A stretch of 64,000 nt of DNA from Lutjanus erythropterus (GCA_020091685.1 CM034600.1:958024-1022023); one strand, 5' to 3'. Positions 1 through 12,130 are shown, counted from the stretch's first letter. Translations and numbers: made by a program. Notes: generated by a model not told the origin, from the sequence alone.

Positions 1-308
1 GAAAAAGTGTTTTGGGTTTTTTTTGTTTTTTTTTTATTCTGTTTTGTTTGGGTATATTTTTTTTTTCTTTTTTTGGAAACACTGGCTTTGCCAATTAACT
101 CAAAAGTGCTTCTTTGACTAAAACGCGTTTCAAATGCACCTCCAGCCCAATTCGTTTCCTCTCAATGTGAGCAGTCACCCAACATCAGATCTAATTACAG
201 AAGTCAATCTCAGTGCTATCAGCAGGATGAGGCTCAGATTAGGACTGCGCCATATGGCTTGTTGGGGCAACTGTGGTTTATACATAGCACTGTGGGGTGA
301 AGTTAAAG

Positions 309-309
<1 letters not shown>

Positions 310-342
<33 letters not shown>
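310..342 (+). repeat. (CA)n microsatellite
   Basis: About 16 CA units. Confidence 0.95.
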
Positions 343-344
<2 letters not shown>

Positions 345-649
345 ATATACTTACAGGAACTTTGGCTTACTCATACCACATGAGGGGAACTGAGTTAACC
401 CATGCCGTCAGTCAATATGTCTATGTGACACCATCAGGAGGCATTTTAAATCAGCATACATTAAAATGAGACTTTATAACCACATAAAGAGGCCAAGAAT
501 GAGTGATTTTAATGGATTAAATATGAATAATTCCAAAAACTTCATTTGGCATTTGACAAAATTGAAAATTGCCTTTCTTATGTAAATTTAACATGTCGGT
601 CTCATGTCTGAATAAACACCACATTTACTTAAGTTGAAAAGGTGTTTAG

Positions 650-985
650 CATGTACCATTTCTTAGATACGGGGTGATTGTGATTATTTTGACTGATATT
701 GCTATTGTGATATCATTTGCGATATTAGAGGTAATGATAATTTTTACATTATTCTTATTTTGATCAAAAAACATGTTAAAATGACTGCTGTGATTTTTTT
801 TTTTTGCAGGATTCTGTACCAAATGAAAATGTTTTTTAAGTTTATAGAATCTCTGCCTCACAACATTCATTCATTTAAAGGTTTTTTGACACATTTTTTC
901 CTTTAACAAATATTGCACCTGCTGCGATTTGAAAATTGCAGAGAGCCATATTGTGTTTTGTTAAAATTTCTTTTTGTGCAGCCCT
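650..985. mobile_element. family-G repeat (TGTGCAGCCCTAC end)
   Basis: Contains TCATTTGCGATATTAGAGGT, GCTGCGATTTGAAAATTGCA and the end TTTTTGTGCAGCCCTAC, shared with copies at 30,383 and 60,080. Non-autonomous, no frame. Confidence 0.55.
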
Positions 986-1165
986 ACTTTGATACCACAA
1001 ACCGGTGCCATTTAGTTCCATTATATTGGAGAGAAGGCAGACATATACGGCCGATATCTGCAAAACTCTGCAGTTCACACCAAAACTACCTAGATGGACA
1101 AACAGCACTACAGGCCACAGGTTAAATATGTATTTTTGATTTTGGGTTGAACTGTCTCTTTAAGG
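985..1165 (+). mobile_element. family-A 3' part
   Basis: Shows GTGCCATTTAGTTCCATTAT, GAGAGAAGGCAGACATA, TGCAAAACTCTGCAGTTCAC and the end TTGAACTGTCTCTTTAA. It directly follows a family-G piece. Confidence 0.65.
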
Positions 1166-1178
1166 GATCAGTATAAAA

Positions 1179-1779
1179 TCAGTCCCTCCAGGAAGTTGTC
1201 GCAACAATTCATGCAAACTCAACAAATCGCATGCAACCTTGAAATTTATCCAAACTCTGCTACTTTTCTGCAAATTTGACCAATCATCATAGTTTCCTCT
1301 GAGTTCCACCAATCACAGCAGTCCCCAGAGGAAATGTCATACATGTACGTCTCAATAAACCAACTCAATGTTTTGTTTTATTATTCACCATTTATATTTT
1401 TTTATTATTAAAAAAACACTTTTGTCAATGTTACTGACATTTATGAATGCTCTGTGCACTTCTGTTTTATAATTTTGTGCTGTTTCTGAGTTTGAGCTTC
1501 AAAAAGATTCTGTTTCTTTGTGTAATACTCCCTGGTGCACTTCTTCATTGACACATAAAGCAGATTTGTATCATTTTTGGTGTGGTTAGTTAGAACACTG
1601 AGAACAGAGGGCTGTTTTGTTCTCCCCGGAACAAATTTCTTTTGATTTTTTTTTTTTTTTTTTTTGTGAATTCTGCAAAAAACTTTCTTCTGCAATTTTC
1701 TCTTGGTCCCGTAATTTCTTTGCAAAAAATGGCTACAAGCATTACAACATTCATCGCATTGAAATCCTGAAGGGACTGA
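1179..1779. mobile_element. 601-bp non-autonomous DNA transposon with 15-bp TIRs
   Basis: The left end is TCAGTCCCTCCAGGA and the right end is TCCTGAAGGGACTGA, inverted with one mismatch. Inside are GCAAATTTGACCAATCATCA and GTAATTTCTTTGCAAAAAAT blocks, known from a common teleost repeat. A poly-T run lies at 1638-1662. No transposase. Confidence 0.7.
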
Positions 1780-2647
1780 AAAATGTGTGCATATCAATAT
1801 CAGTTGATATACCGATATCATAATTAAATAAAAATCCAGTATATGTCAGGGTGTAGTATCAAATGTCATGCAAGCATTGTGCCTGCTTGTGCCTGAATAA
1901 AGCCATAACCAACATTTGGACTGGTATGGACACCTTTGGTGCCATAATTGTAACACAAAGCCAACAAAGTCCGGAGAGAGAAAGGAACCACTTTGTCAGC
2001 ATCTACATGTGTGTGTGGAATACAACAATCAGCTACATCAGGATTTATGTCTACAAGTCATCAAGTCTTTAATGTAAGTCTGAACAGCCTTGAAAAAGAG
2101 TCTTGGCGGATGTTTTTCTCCCTGCAGGTTCAACTTGTTGTTGATTGTGTTTATACCTGCACTAGTACAGAACATGAGTTTACTCATCTGAAACCACAGT
2201 CCAACTGATAAATCATCTCCTTTGGCAACAAGATATGGTGAGGCAGAAACATTGTTTTGCAGGAAAAGTTAGTGGCATAAATAATGAGTAAACCCTGGCT
2301 ATGCCTGTTTGGCCCTGCAGTTGCAACGAGGCTAATTAGTCCTTAAGGGAGAAAATCACATTTTGAGAAGAAAATGAATGATCCTGCACTGATACAATAC
2401 AAGGGGATAAAAACCTGGAGTGAAATGATCAAAACAACAAAAGACTGATGCAACAGTAGCTAATGCACTGCAGAGAGGAAAAACAAAAGAATCCAGTCAT
2501 TTACAGTAAACGGCTGAGTCTTCTTCATTTGCTGGATGTGTGTTATTGACGGGCAACGTTTACATCAAAGACAAAACAGATGCAAAGAGAAACAGATGCA
2601 GAGAGACAAGATAGAGAATCCAGATCAATAATGGGAGAGGGGTCGCT

Positions 2648-2648
<1 letters not shown>

Positions 2649-2689
<41 letters not shown>
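2649..2689 (+). repeat. (CA)n microsatellite
   Basis: About 20 CA units. Confidence 0.95.
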
Positions 2690-2690
<1 letters not shown>

Positions 2691-2757
2691 AGGGCCCATT
2701 AATAACAGCTTTAAGGCAAGGAAGGAGTGGAGGAAGAAGCAGATCCTTTACTGAAAG

Positions 2758-3712
2758 AACCAGTGTGTATGATTTAGTGGCATCTAGTGGTGAGCTTGCA
2801 GATTGCAACATCTTGTCTCACCCTCCCCCTTCAAGCATGTATTACAGGGATACTCAGTTCACGTTGTCTGGGGGCCAGAGGGACAAGAGGACAGGGGCCA
2901 GTTAATAAGCAAACATTAATAATAACATTATTTATCAGATCAAATGAATAAACATGAAAAGGTCCATAACTCATCTTTCTTTGACATTATTTTCAATTTA
3001 ACCTACTTATTAATTAAAATAACTTGGTGCAAGGATTGACAGATGAATCAGATATTTTTGCAGCATTTAATAACTGCAACCTCATATTAGTTGTAAATGC
3101 TTTTTATATTTTTATTTGTTTAGAGAACATTAAAGATAGCTAGAAACATCTTCTAAGATGCAATCACTGAAATGTTAGAATGATTCATAACATAAACTGT
3201 TCATGTCAGGGACAGAATTAACAACATGTTTAAACTCTTTTAGCATAAAAAATGCACATTATGGGATCAGAATATCATCACTTCTGTGTAACTTTAGCTA
3301 ATAGTTGTCTTCTCCTGCAGCTCACCATCTGATCCTACTGCACTTTGCACAGCCCATCACACAAAGCTCAGCCTCATTTATTTCATCATTCGAAACTTAC
3401 TTATCTGTCCCTCCTTCCAGGGAAAAACAATGTGCATCCATTCATTTTCACTGTGAATTAGTAAATGGTCAGAGAGCCAACCAGCACAATATCAGGGGCC
3501 AGATTTGGCCCAAAGGCTGCAAGTGGAGTTTCACTGATTTAGGAGAACCTACAGTGGCTGCAAAACATGGCAGCCTCCATAGAAGAGGAGCTGCTCCCTC
3601 TGTAAATCTAAAGGGCTCATTCTAAGGTAATGAAAACATGACTTTTATTTTCAGATGATTATACACTGATGAAGACATACTTCTGAATATTATATTCCCT
3701 TTTTTTTTTTAC
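2758..3712 (+). mobile_element. family-I element split by an inserted repeat
   Basis: The left part, 2758-2838 (CCAGTGTGTATGATTTAGTG, GGTGAGCTTGCAGATTGCAA), and the right part, 3541-3710 (GGAGAACCTACAGTGGCTGC, GAGCTGCTCCCTCTGTAAAT, GATTATACACTGATGAAGAC), line up with the complete copy at 9,111-9,463. The roughly 700 bp between begin TTACAGGGATACTCAG and end GGGGCCAGATTTGGCCCAAA, another common teleost repeat. Confidence 0.7.
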
Positions 3713-3839
3713 CCATTTTTGTGTTGTTTTTTTATAAATATATATGTATCTTTTATGAAAAAACTTAATCTGAAAAGTAACAAACCAATGTTAGGCAGGA
3801 GGCTGTGGTCCATATAATTGCACTCATACATTAAATTGC

Positions 3840-4095
3840 ACAGCTTCTCCATCTATTTAAACAGCAGTCACATGTTTAAATATTGTTTCTACCATTTAAC
3901 ATTTTTATTTTTCATGTGTTTATTGTCTATTTTCTATTTTTCTATTTATACTGTTTTAACAGACAGCACTTGCCTTAATCTTTATTTTTATTTCTGGTAC
4001 TATGTTTGTTTTTATGCACCAACATGTCACTGCAAATTCGTTGAAAGAGAAAGCCTACATGGCAATAAAAATGTTTCTGATTCTAATTATCAAAT
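3840..4095 (+). mobile_element. LINE 3' tail (L2/Rex-like)
   Basis: A T-rich, poorly conserved stretch ends with CTACATGGCAATAAAAATGT then TTCTGATTCTAATT, the GGCAATAAAG-CTGATTCTG type of tail found on teleost L2-like LINEs. No reverse-transcriptase frame remains. Confidence 0.55.
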
Positions 4096-4257
4096 AAATG
4101 TAGTGGAGTAAAAACATCAATATTTCTCTCTGAAAGGTAGTGAAGTAGAAGTAGAAAGTTACATAAAATGCAAATACTTAGGTGAAGTACAAGTACCTCA
4201 AAGTTTTACTTAAGTACAGCACTTGAGCAAATGTACTTTGTTACATCCCACCACTGA
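4095..4257 (+). mobile_element. family-F 3' end
   Basis: Shows AATGTAGTGGAGTAAAAACA, AAGTACAAGTACCTCAAAGT, CTTAAGTACAGCACTTGAGC and the end TTACATCCCACCACTG. It abuts the LINE tail to its left. Confidence 0.65.
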
Positions 4258-4552
4258 GGAAGAGAAATACTAAATCCTGCTGTGTTCTACTGCTGACAGC
4301 AAGACACTCTTGCGTATTAGTGAAAGCTGTCACAATTAGAGGTGTAAATTATGAATAACTTTGCTGATTCAAAATCTCTTCATTAACACGTTCAGTTTGC
4401 ACAACAGGACACGAAAGCATCTCGGTTCAAATGCACAGCAGGGCGCACAACAGTGAAGGGACCGGTCACTGTTCAAACACAGGGCAGTGCACACAACAAG
4501 TGAACGCATCGCCACTCATACCACTGTGATGTCCACTGCTGATTCTCATGTA

Positions 4553-4965
4553 AATTACCTGTCAAAAGTTTGGACACATCTTCTCATTCAAAGTTTTTTT
4601 CTACATTGTAGATTAGTAATGGAGACATCAAAACTATGAAATATTGATTTACATGGAATTATGTCGTAAGAAAAAAGGTGAAGACAAGGCAAAATGTGTT
4701 TGCTTTTTAAAAATGTGACATATGAGACTTTCACACTCTGTCTTCTGCAATTGCAATCAAAGATTTAATAACATTATTGAGTCTTTTTGCTTTTTATTGT
4801 CAACCCATGGACTTCTTCTGTGTACCTTTCAACCTAAGAGTGTAAAGTGCAAAGTTTTTTGCTCTTTTACATTTTAGATACCTCAAAGTAGCCACCTTTA
4901 GTTTTGATGACAGCGGTGCACACTTTTGCAATAATCTGAACCATTTCTTCCTAAAATAAAGAAAA
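4553..4965 (-). mobile_element. Tc1/mariner relic
   Basis: The + strand begins CTGTCAAAAGTTTGGACAC, the terminal repeat of a widespread vertebrate Tc1-like family. The region 4870-4925, read on the minus strand, gives VCTAVIKTKGGYFE, the transposase C-terminus. About 200 bp of unrelated sequence (roughly 4690-4860) separates the two and is probably a later insertion. Only the 3' end of the element is left. Confidence 0.75.
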
Positions 4966-5597
4966 AACATTGAATGCAACCGGTACTGCACATGTATATG
5001 TACATAGTAAAGATGTGCACGATTAGTCGACTTAACAATTAAACATTGCTGCCCTTGCTAGTCAGAGGCAGAGTACTAGTCGGTTAAAGTAGGACAAAAA
5101 TAACATCTCAGAAAAAACAGAGGTATTTGGCAGTATTTTGATCTAGAAATTTTATTTATTTAATAAACCTTTCTAACCTGCTGTTGTCCTGCTCCGTCTG
5201 AAAAGAAAAACAAAGTTAGTGAGTTGTTGTCATGTTTTTTGAATGTGCAATGTTGGTCATGCACGGTGGAAAGTCCCACACATTTCAGTGGCTTTTAATA
5301 AACAGTTTAGTTATTGAAGGATGTGATACCAGTCTCAAATGGTTCTTAATACACGCAATATTTTTGGGACAATGTTTAACTTAACCAATTAATAAATTGT
5401 GCTCAATTTTGGCTGTTTTCCAAGTGCTTTGTTGCTTTTAAACTAACTTTTAGCGACAGGGAAATTAATCACCAGGAACATCCCTAATACACAGAGGCCA
5501 CACTGACCACTTCTGCCTTTTGCTGTGATGCCACAACGTCCTCACAATATTGGATCAGGCTAAACTGGCCTCTAAATAAATAAATGTAAATGGGGAG

Positions 5598-5832
5598 CTG
5601 CTGTTTTTCTGGAAAAAAAAAAGCATTAGAACATTTGCCATATATGTTTCAACTAATTTCAATGAGTCATGTTATATTCAAGGGTTTATTATCCACATGG
5701 AGTAACAAAAAAAAAAATCTCCAACTTACTCCACATGAACCCTTGAATATAAAAGTGACTCACTGAAATCATTAGAGAAACGTAACTGTGATTAGTTCTT
5801 AATTATAGTGCTTTTTATCCAGAAAGACCAGC
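5598..5832. mobile_element. palindromic MITE, about 235 bp
   Basis: The left half runs CTGTTTTTCTGG, CAACTAATTTCAATGAGTCA, TATATTCAAGGGTTTATTAT, CCACATGGAGTAA. The right half is its mirror: TTACTCCACATGAACCCTTG, GTGACTCACTGAAATCATTA, ending CCAGAAAGACCAG. An A-rich centre lies at 5707-5718. Arms of about 110 bp would form a near-continuous hairpin. Confidence 0.75.
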
Positions 5833-7800
5833 CTAATTCAGTATGACAGCAACGATCTAAAGCCCAATGTGGCATCTATATACGTCAATGCCAAATTTGA
5901 CGTCAGTTAAGCTGCAGCCCACTGGTGGACCTCAGAGTGCTATCTAGTCAGCCGCAAGCAATATGGAATTTACAGTTTCCACTGTGGGAGCTATTCTTGT
6001 ACAGTTATGGCGTGATCTCATGAATCCAGCTGCCTCATAAGGTAATATTTTTAAGGCAGCAGGCCTGCTTATTACCTGCTCATGTGATGTGAGAGCAACC
6101 AACACATCCTCATACCTGAATGGGTCGATTGGTAATTACTCCCACGTGACGTGACATAACTCACATGACATTACACACGTGGTTCATCACATTGTAAAAG
6201 AGTCGCAGTTTGGTTAGGTTTAGGCACAAAAACTACTTAGTTAGGTTTAGGAAAAGATCATGGTTTGGGTTAAAATAACTACATGATGTTTGACATGTGA
6301 TGGAAGCAATATCACTCGCGCGGTGGAAGAGATACAATGGACGTCAATAACGAAACTTAAAACTTTCTCGTTCCTTATACTTCTTCTGTCATATTTACTG
6401 TGTCCACTAGGGGGCGCTGCCTAACAATAAACAGATATATCAGCCAGAATAAGCTGCTTGTACTTTTGACAAACATGCACGACTGTCTGGTGAGGATGGA
6501 CTGGACAGTTGTTGGCGGTAACGCACCTCCGATAGAGGAAGAGAGTGACAAGAAAACTTGAAATTGGCAGATTTTCTTAATTTCTTAATTGAATTTGGAG
6601 AACAATTATTGTATCATGATATACACTATGATATAAAATTTCATATATTGTGATTTTGGCCATGTCGCCCACCCCTACCACAGAGGCAGAATGCCAAGTG
6701 GTTAAACTCATTTTATTTTTATTTTTTGGTAATTTATGAAGCAAGTTGTTTTTGGATATAAATATGATCAACAATTTAGAGAAATAGAAAACGTCAAACT
6801 AAAAGTATAAGTTGGGTTTAATATCACCACGCCAAATATTTAGGATAGTGGTCCTGGGTTGAGAGGCCCTGCAGAGGCAGGTTCAGTCTGTTGCTGGTTC
6901 AAGCTTTTCAGTTCCGTACAAAAGAGTGAAGGCTGTTTGAAGTGTAATGTGTTGGTTTGACCGTGTACTGAACAAGTGTGCATGTGTGTGTCTCTGTGGA
7001 TGTGTTTGGTGTAAGAAGGCTCTTGAGACGTTGGATCAATTTGGAGAAGAAGTCAAGGTAACACGTCACTGTCACAATAAGAGCGCACACACAAACAAAC
7101 ACACACTCAAAGTTAAAAGGATAAATACAGTGCAACAGATCTTGACATGTTAAACAAATGTATACAACACAAAAGACTTTAAACAAGAGCCTCAGAATGC
7201 TTCTGCAGCTTTGACAACATGATCCCAGTTGTTTTATTTGGCTTACCGAGACCTCCTGCATAAACTCAGCGCTCTAAACCTTTGGATATACGTGATAATG
7301 GGATTCATTGCTTCCCCCCCTCTTTTCCTTTTTCTCCTGTCCTGCACGCCATCCATTTGAAAAGGAAGGCACTGCATTTAAATTACGCAGGCAGTTTACT
7401 GTAAGAGTCCACCAGGGAAATCGAAGAAGAGACAGAAAGAGAAAAGAGGAGGAGGAGGGGAGGAGGGGTGTAAAACAGAGTTATGGGAAATAGCATAAGA
7501 TGGAAGGCAAAGTGCGTAGAAAGATGGAGGAGATAAAGACGGGGATGGTGGGAAGTGGGTGAGGGAGGGAGTGGTACAGTGAGTGAATGAGTCAAGAAGA
7601 GAAAAATGAAGTGAGGGAAAGAAGGGCAAAGGGTCAAGGAAAGAATTAAAATTTGAATTAAGAGGTGAGAGAGAAAGAGAAAGAGAAAAAGGGGGAGGGT
7701 GGGGGGGTATTAGGACGGGAAGTGGGCGCGTTCACTGTCTCTCGTCCGCCCTTGATCTGTGTTTTGTCGTTTGCCAACTCTTTCTGTCTTTCTGCCTCTG
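5833..7800. other. intergenic, no gene seen
   Basis: Contains the family-E repeat, the purine-rich 7420-7700 stretch (GA/GGA-rich) and short CA runs. Frames here are low-complexity shadows. Confidence 0.6.
6200..6300 (+). repeat. GGTTAGGTTTAGG-type repeat (family E)
   Basis: TTGGTTAGGTTTAGGCACAA followed by GTTAGGTTTAGGAAAAGATC and GGTTTGGGTTAAAATA. The same block recurs at 23,080-23,180. It is a dispersed element, not telomere sequence. Confidence 0.6.
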
Positions 7801-7805
7801 TCCGT

Positions 7806-7848
7806 TCTCTCCTCTCCTCTCCTCTCCTCTCCTCTCCTCTCCTCTCCC
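7806..7848 (+). repeat. (TCTCC)n microsatellite
   Basis: Eight CTCTC-type pentamers between a purine-rich region (7420-7700) and CT-rich sequence. Confidence 0.9.
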
Positions 7849-7854
7849 CTTCTC

Positions 7855-7965
7855 CACTGATGGATGACAAACAAGCCCAGGCAATCCCAGAATGCTCTTT
7901 GTCATCCCCGCAGCGGAGGACTGGTGCGTTTGGCTATTTACATGCAAATAGAGGCTCACCCCCCC
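7855..7965. promoter_or_regulatory. candidate conserved regulatory island
   Basis: A unique, balanced-composition stretch between low-complexity blocks. It holds CCAGGCAATCCCAGAATGCT and TATTTACATGCAAATAG, which combines FOX-like and POU/octamer (ATGCAAAT) sites. Conservation cannot be tested here. Confidence 0.3.
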
Positions 7966-8085
7966 CCCTCTATCCCACACACACACACACAGACACACAC
8001 CTTCCATCTCCCCCCTCTCTATTCTCATTCATTTTGTCCTGCATTGTGTTCACTTTATTTCAGAGGTGTACTTAGTAGTGTGCAT

Positions 8086-8127
8086 GTGCGTGTGTGTGTG
8101 TGGGTGTGTGTGTGTGTGTGTGTGTGA
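8086..8127 (+). repeat. (GT)n microsatellite
   Basis: GT units with one GGGT interruption. Confidence 0.9.
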
Positions 8128-8529
8128 TGGAGGGAGAGTATTAAGGGGTTCCCCCTGACTGCAGCCACACATTAAACTGCACTGACTGATGAAAGAACCC
8201 ACAGTCACCACACTGTAACATGTGTATTATCACACTTACAGTGGCTTTGGGAGATCATTCAGCTCCTTGTACTTTTTGTACACTTGTACTACTCATTCCT
8301 CAATTCTCCCTTGTAGACCCTTGTTGTGCAGCCTTTGATTAGAGATGCACCGATTGCAATCTTGGCCGATTCTGATTTTCAGTGTTTCTAAGAAACATTT
8401 TTGTAACTTTTCCTTAATTTAAAATTAAATTGGGTTGGTTACATTTTCTCCAAAAGTGCTCGAGGCAATAACCAGGCTTTATTGTATTATTGTATTAAAG
8501 GGCTAAAAAACCACCCTCACCCTCACGCC

Positions 8530-8945
8530 GACTGAAGGTCGGGTTTACTCTTTTTAGTTGACAAAACACTGCTGGAGTTTCACAGGAAAACAGCATTACA
8601 GTTTCCCAAACAATGGAAGTGAATGGTGACCAGTTTTCAAATGGAAAACATAACCAAAAAATCTATAAATTGCCTCCATATTGCTCATCTGGTGTTTTTT
8701 CATAAATCTAGATCCTTTGCTCAGAGACATGTTCACATGTGGGTGTGTGCGGTCTGACATTGTGCACATGCAAGTGAACTGCATATTGGGGTGTCAGGAG
8801 ACTTGGATTATACCAGACGAGCAGTATGGAGGCATTTAATGTTTTGGCTTTTTTTTTCAGTTGTTTTCTTCCATTTGAAAACTGGTCAGATGGGGAGATT
8901 CTGCAACACTGTTTTCCTGGCAGGGTGAGTAGATAATGACTGCAC
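8530..8945. mobile_element. palindromic family-J copy
   Basis: The left arm has AGGAAAACAGCATTACAGTT, GACCAGTTTTCAAATGGAAA and TGCCTCCATATTGCTCATCT. The right arm has, inverted, ACGAGCAGTATGGAGGCATT, TTCCATTTGAAAACTGGTC and CTGCAACACTGTTTTCCT. The arms are about 120 bp and the centre about 110 bp. The same sequence in single orientation is a common teleost repeat. Confidence 0.7.
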
Positions 8946-9110
8946 ACCTACCTGAACCCACGTCTTCTGAAAGTGCATCATTCATGTTTTTTGAAAGGAG
9001 ATTGAATTTGAAATCATTTGTATGGACTGTTTGTCTCCTGCACCAACAATAAAACATTTTGTAGATATCGACAGACGGAAAATAAGAATTATTTAACCAA
9101 ACTAAATATC

Positions 9111-9463
9111 CAGTGTGTCAGATTTAGGGATCTTTTGGCAGAATATGGCAGGGACGGAATTGTATTCATAAATATGTTTTCATTAGTGTATAGTCACCTG
9201 AAAATAAGAATTGTTGTGTATTCCTTACCTTACAATCAACTCTTTACAGCTAAAGCAGCTCCTCCTGCATGGAGGCTGTCATGTTGCACTGCCATGTTTC
9301 TAGCGTAGCCCAGAACAAAAAAAAAAAACACCGGCTCTAGAGAGGACCTTTCATGCTTTTTGCAGCCACTGTAGGTTCTCCTACATGCTTGGAGGAGGAG
9401 GGTGAGGTGAGGTGTTTGCAATCTGCAACCTCAATGCAAGATGCCACTAAATGCTACACACTG
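9111..9463 (-). mobile_element. family-I element, complete, 353 bp
   Basis: The ends are CAGTGTGTCAGATTTAG and, inverted, CTAAATGCTACACACTG, so the TIR is CAGTGTGT plus an ATTTAG-like block. Read on the minus strand, it holds TTGCAGATTGCAAACACC, TGGAGGAGAACCTACAGTGG-type sequence and a roughly 12-base T run (seen as A on the plus strand at 9319-9330). No frame. Confidence 0.7.
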
Positions 9464-9936
9464 GTCCTTGTATTTGCAAATCAAATTCCAAAGCTTGAGC
9501 AGTTGTAGTGATTTGTACTTGTGTATTAACAGTTCATAAATGGTTTATAACACACTATATGGGTTTGTTCATGTGTTTAATCATATATCATTAATATAAT
9601 TTCTGCTACATATACTGCATTATCAATCCTTCATTAGCTTTTATGCTTTGGTTATGCTAAACACTTAATATTCTTATATCCTCTAAAAACTACTATATAG
9701 TGTGTTCTAAACCATAAATGTTAAACAGGGGCGGTTAAAATAGATTTTACTCAGAAGGTGGAGAAAAAGTGGAACTGGCTCATCCCTCGTGTCCAACACT
9801 GGTTGATATTTAAGTACAAGGCAGAGAGAGAGGAGGAATGCAGAAAACTGCATTCGTGGAAATCATAAATGATTCACACACAGGTGTTCATTTCTCCTCC
9901 AACAGGCCACTCTTGGCCTCATAAAAGATACACTCT

Positions 9937-9963
9937 CAGCAGCAGCAGCAGCAGCAGCAGCAG
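9937..9963 (+). repeat. (CAG)9 trinucleotide repeat
   Basis: Nine pure CAG units in apparently non-coding DNA. Confidence 0.95.
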
Positions 9964-10699
9964 CAAAGTGTGTGTGCGCTGTATAGTAAGTGTGTGCGCG
10001 GAACATTCTCTGGCATCTTCCCCTTAACATTCTCTGCACTGAAGTTACTTATTATTTCTTTCTACCTGTCTGCACTCACTGACAAGGATGGACAGCTTGT
10101 AATGCTCCAGTGGCATATAGAAGGAGTCGGTTTCTTGCTGTAGTCCTCTATAGTCGCAGCAGATGTGACAGATTTGCTACAGAAAATCTTTTTTCTTATT
10201 TCCATTTGGATCACCAACTCATCCAGTTATGCCCTTTCTCCATTATTTTTTATGTTATGTACAGATGACAGTGACAGTAAATATAAAAATGACCATATTG
10301 TAATATATAATTGTTGATGACAGTGCTATTATCATAATCATTGCCATCAATGTACTCTATGTGTGATTTAAAGGAATAGTTTGACATTTTTAAAGATGCA
10401 TTTTTTAGAGTTAGAGTTAGTTGAGAAGATTCCACTGATATCCCTCACCACAGCCGTTGTGGAACCTCTACTCTCTGACTTTAATAACAGAAATCCAAGA
10501 AACTCCTCAATTTCAACATTTTTATATATTTAGAACATCTGCAACCACAGTGTTATTTCCCTGTAAACAGTATGTAATTCACACTGTTGGCAATGGTGTC
10601 ATACTAAGGTTTAACACACCCAAAATTATCAATTGATGAAGTTATCAATGTCTCACTTAATGTTTTTTTGTCCATGGAGGGTTCAGCGTCTTTGGCCCT

Positions 10700-11185
10700 G
10701 CTGTCGTTAGCTGCTGCTGCAGTGGGAGATTTGACTTTAACGTCCTCAAATGTCTTGTTTTGTCCACAACCCACAGATATTAAGTTTAATGTCAGAAAGA
10801 AGTAAAGAAACTAGAAAATATTCACATTGGAGAAGCTGAAATACAAAAATTTGGACATTTTCTTTCTTAACAAAATGACTCAAAACAATTAAACAGTAAT
10901 CAAAATGGTTAGTGATTAATTCAATAGTCTGTTGATAAGCTCTAATTTCAATGAAGTAATTTTGATATCAAATAAAATACACCAAGAACCCCTTTCTCCC
11001 TCCAATGGTATGTTCAGGTAAAATGGGACGCTCAGTAATGGTTAACAACACTCGGCAAAACAAGATATTTCAGGATGTCACCTCTGCCTTTTGTGAAACA
11101 TTAATTAACATTTTTCAAAATCAAACAACTGATCAATTAATCATAGATTAATAGATTAATCGGTAATGACTATAATTGTTTGCTG
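10700..11185. mobile_element. two family-B pieces in opposite directions
   Basis: Piece 1 (10,705-10,952, plus): ACGTCCTCAAATGTCTTGTT, GTAAAGAAACTAGAAAATAT. Piece 2 (11,055-11,180, minus): AAAACAAGATATTTCAGGAT, AATAGATTAATCGGTAATGA. The two make a partial palindrome. Confidence 0.55.
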
Positions 11186-11439
11186 CAGTGTAAATTGAAA
11201 AAGAGCACCAATCCATACCAAATTATAAAAGAAACACTTCCTTTAGTTTTCAAAATAAAAGTTGATTTTCTTGGTAATCTTCCAAAAAGTGTCCCAAAGT
11301 ACCTGACTTCACCCGACAAAAACAAGTAGGCAAGAGTTTTTTCTTCAGTGAGGACCTCTGTTGCTGCTTCTCCTCCTTCCTTCAAACCATTACTGAGGCA
11401 CAAACAGGCCATTATGCCACGCAGGCAGACATGATTTCT

Positions 11440-12130
11440 CTCTATTTCTCTCCCCCCACCGCCTCTCCCTCTCACACACGCTCAGCACACAGCCCGCTGC
11501 TTCCTCTGCCTGTGAATGAAAGAGGAAGTGCAGAGGAGACTGAAGTGTAAAGAGTCCTCTGTCTCCTCCGTCTCTCTCAGACAGGAGTGACACCACAGCC
11601 GACAACAACAACAACAACAACGACAGTGACAAGCGGCGCTGCCGAATTATTCATGAGGGCTGAAGAACGCAACCGCAAAGGAGCTCAGTGTCTACAAAAC
11701 TCCCTCACTCAGCAGCCTGTGTGTTTTCAAAGCCGTCCCGTTCATGAGTTACAACCCCAAACTTACACCCTCCAAGAAGAGATTTCCCTCTCAATGGCGC
11801 CCACCTGGTCTGAGAAAGGAAGACGCCAAACTAAAGCTTCGACTATCAAAGTGCCTATTCTCTAACTTGGTTGAAAAGTTTGCAGTTTGTCACAAGTGGC
11901 GCTCTGTTGCAAAACAAGACAACTTTGTGTGACACCTGAGCTCGCACAAAGCGTCTGTTAAAACACTGTGTGCTGCTGGGAGATGCGTTCCACATCCATA
12001 ATGAGCAGATAAACAAACTTCGTCTCAAGTCACTTTTGACTCGCTGAGACTTTGGGAAAGTTTGGAAACAATACTTTTCCCCCAGAAACAGCATTTCATA
12101 AAGAGGAGTCTCTGTTCAAACAAAAGCACC
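11440..12130. other. unique, GC-richer stretch without recognised gene
   Basis: No repeat is recognised except a (CAA)6 run near 11603. Chance frames exist (for example 11587-11865), but none has a known motif or clear exon borders. May be regulatory or a non-coding RNA exon; nothing decides. Confidence 0.3.

Noticed and set aside
6200-6290. GGTTAGGTTTAGG resembling telomeric repeats
   Set aside because: There are only two spaced units, and the same block recurs at 23,080 with its own flanks, so it is a dispersed repeat.
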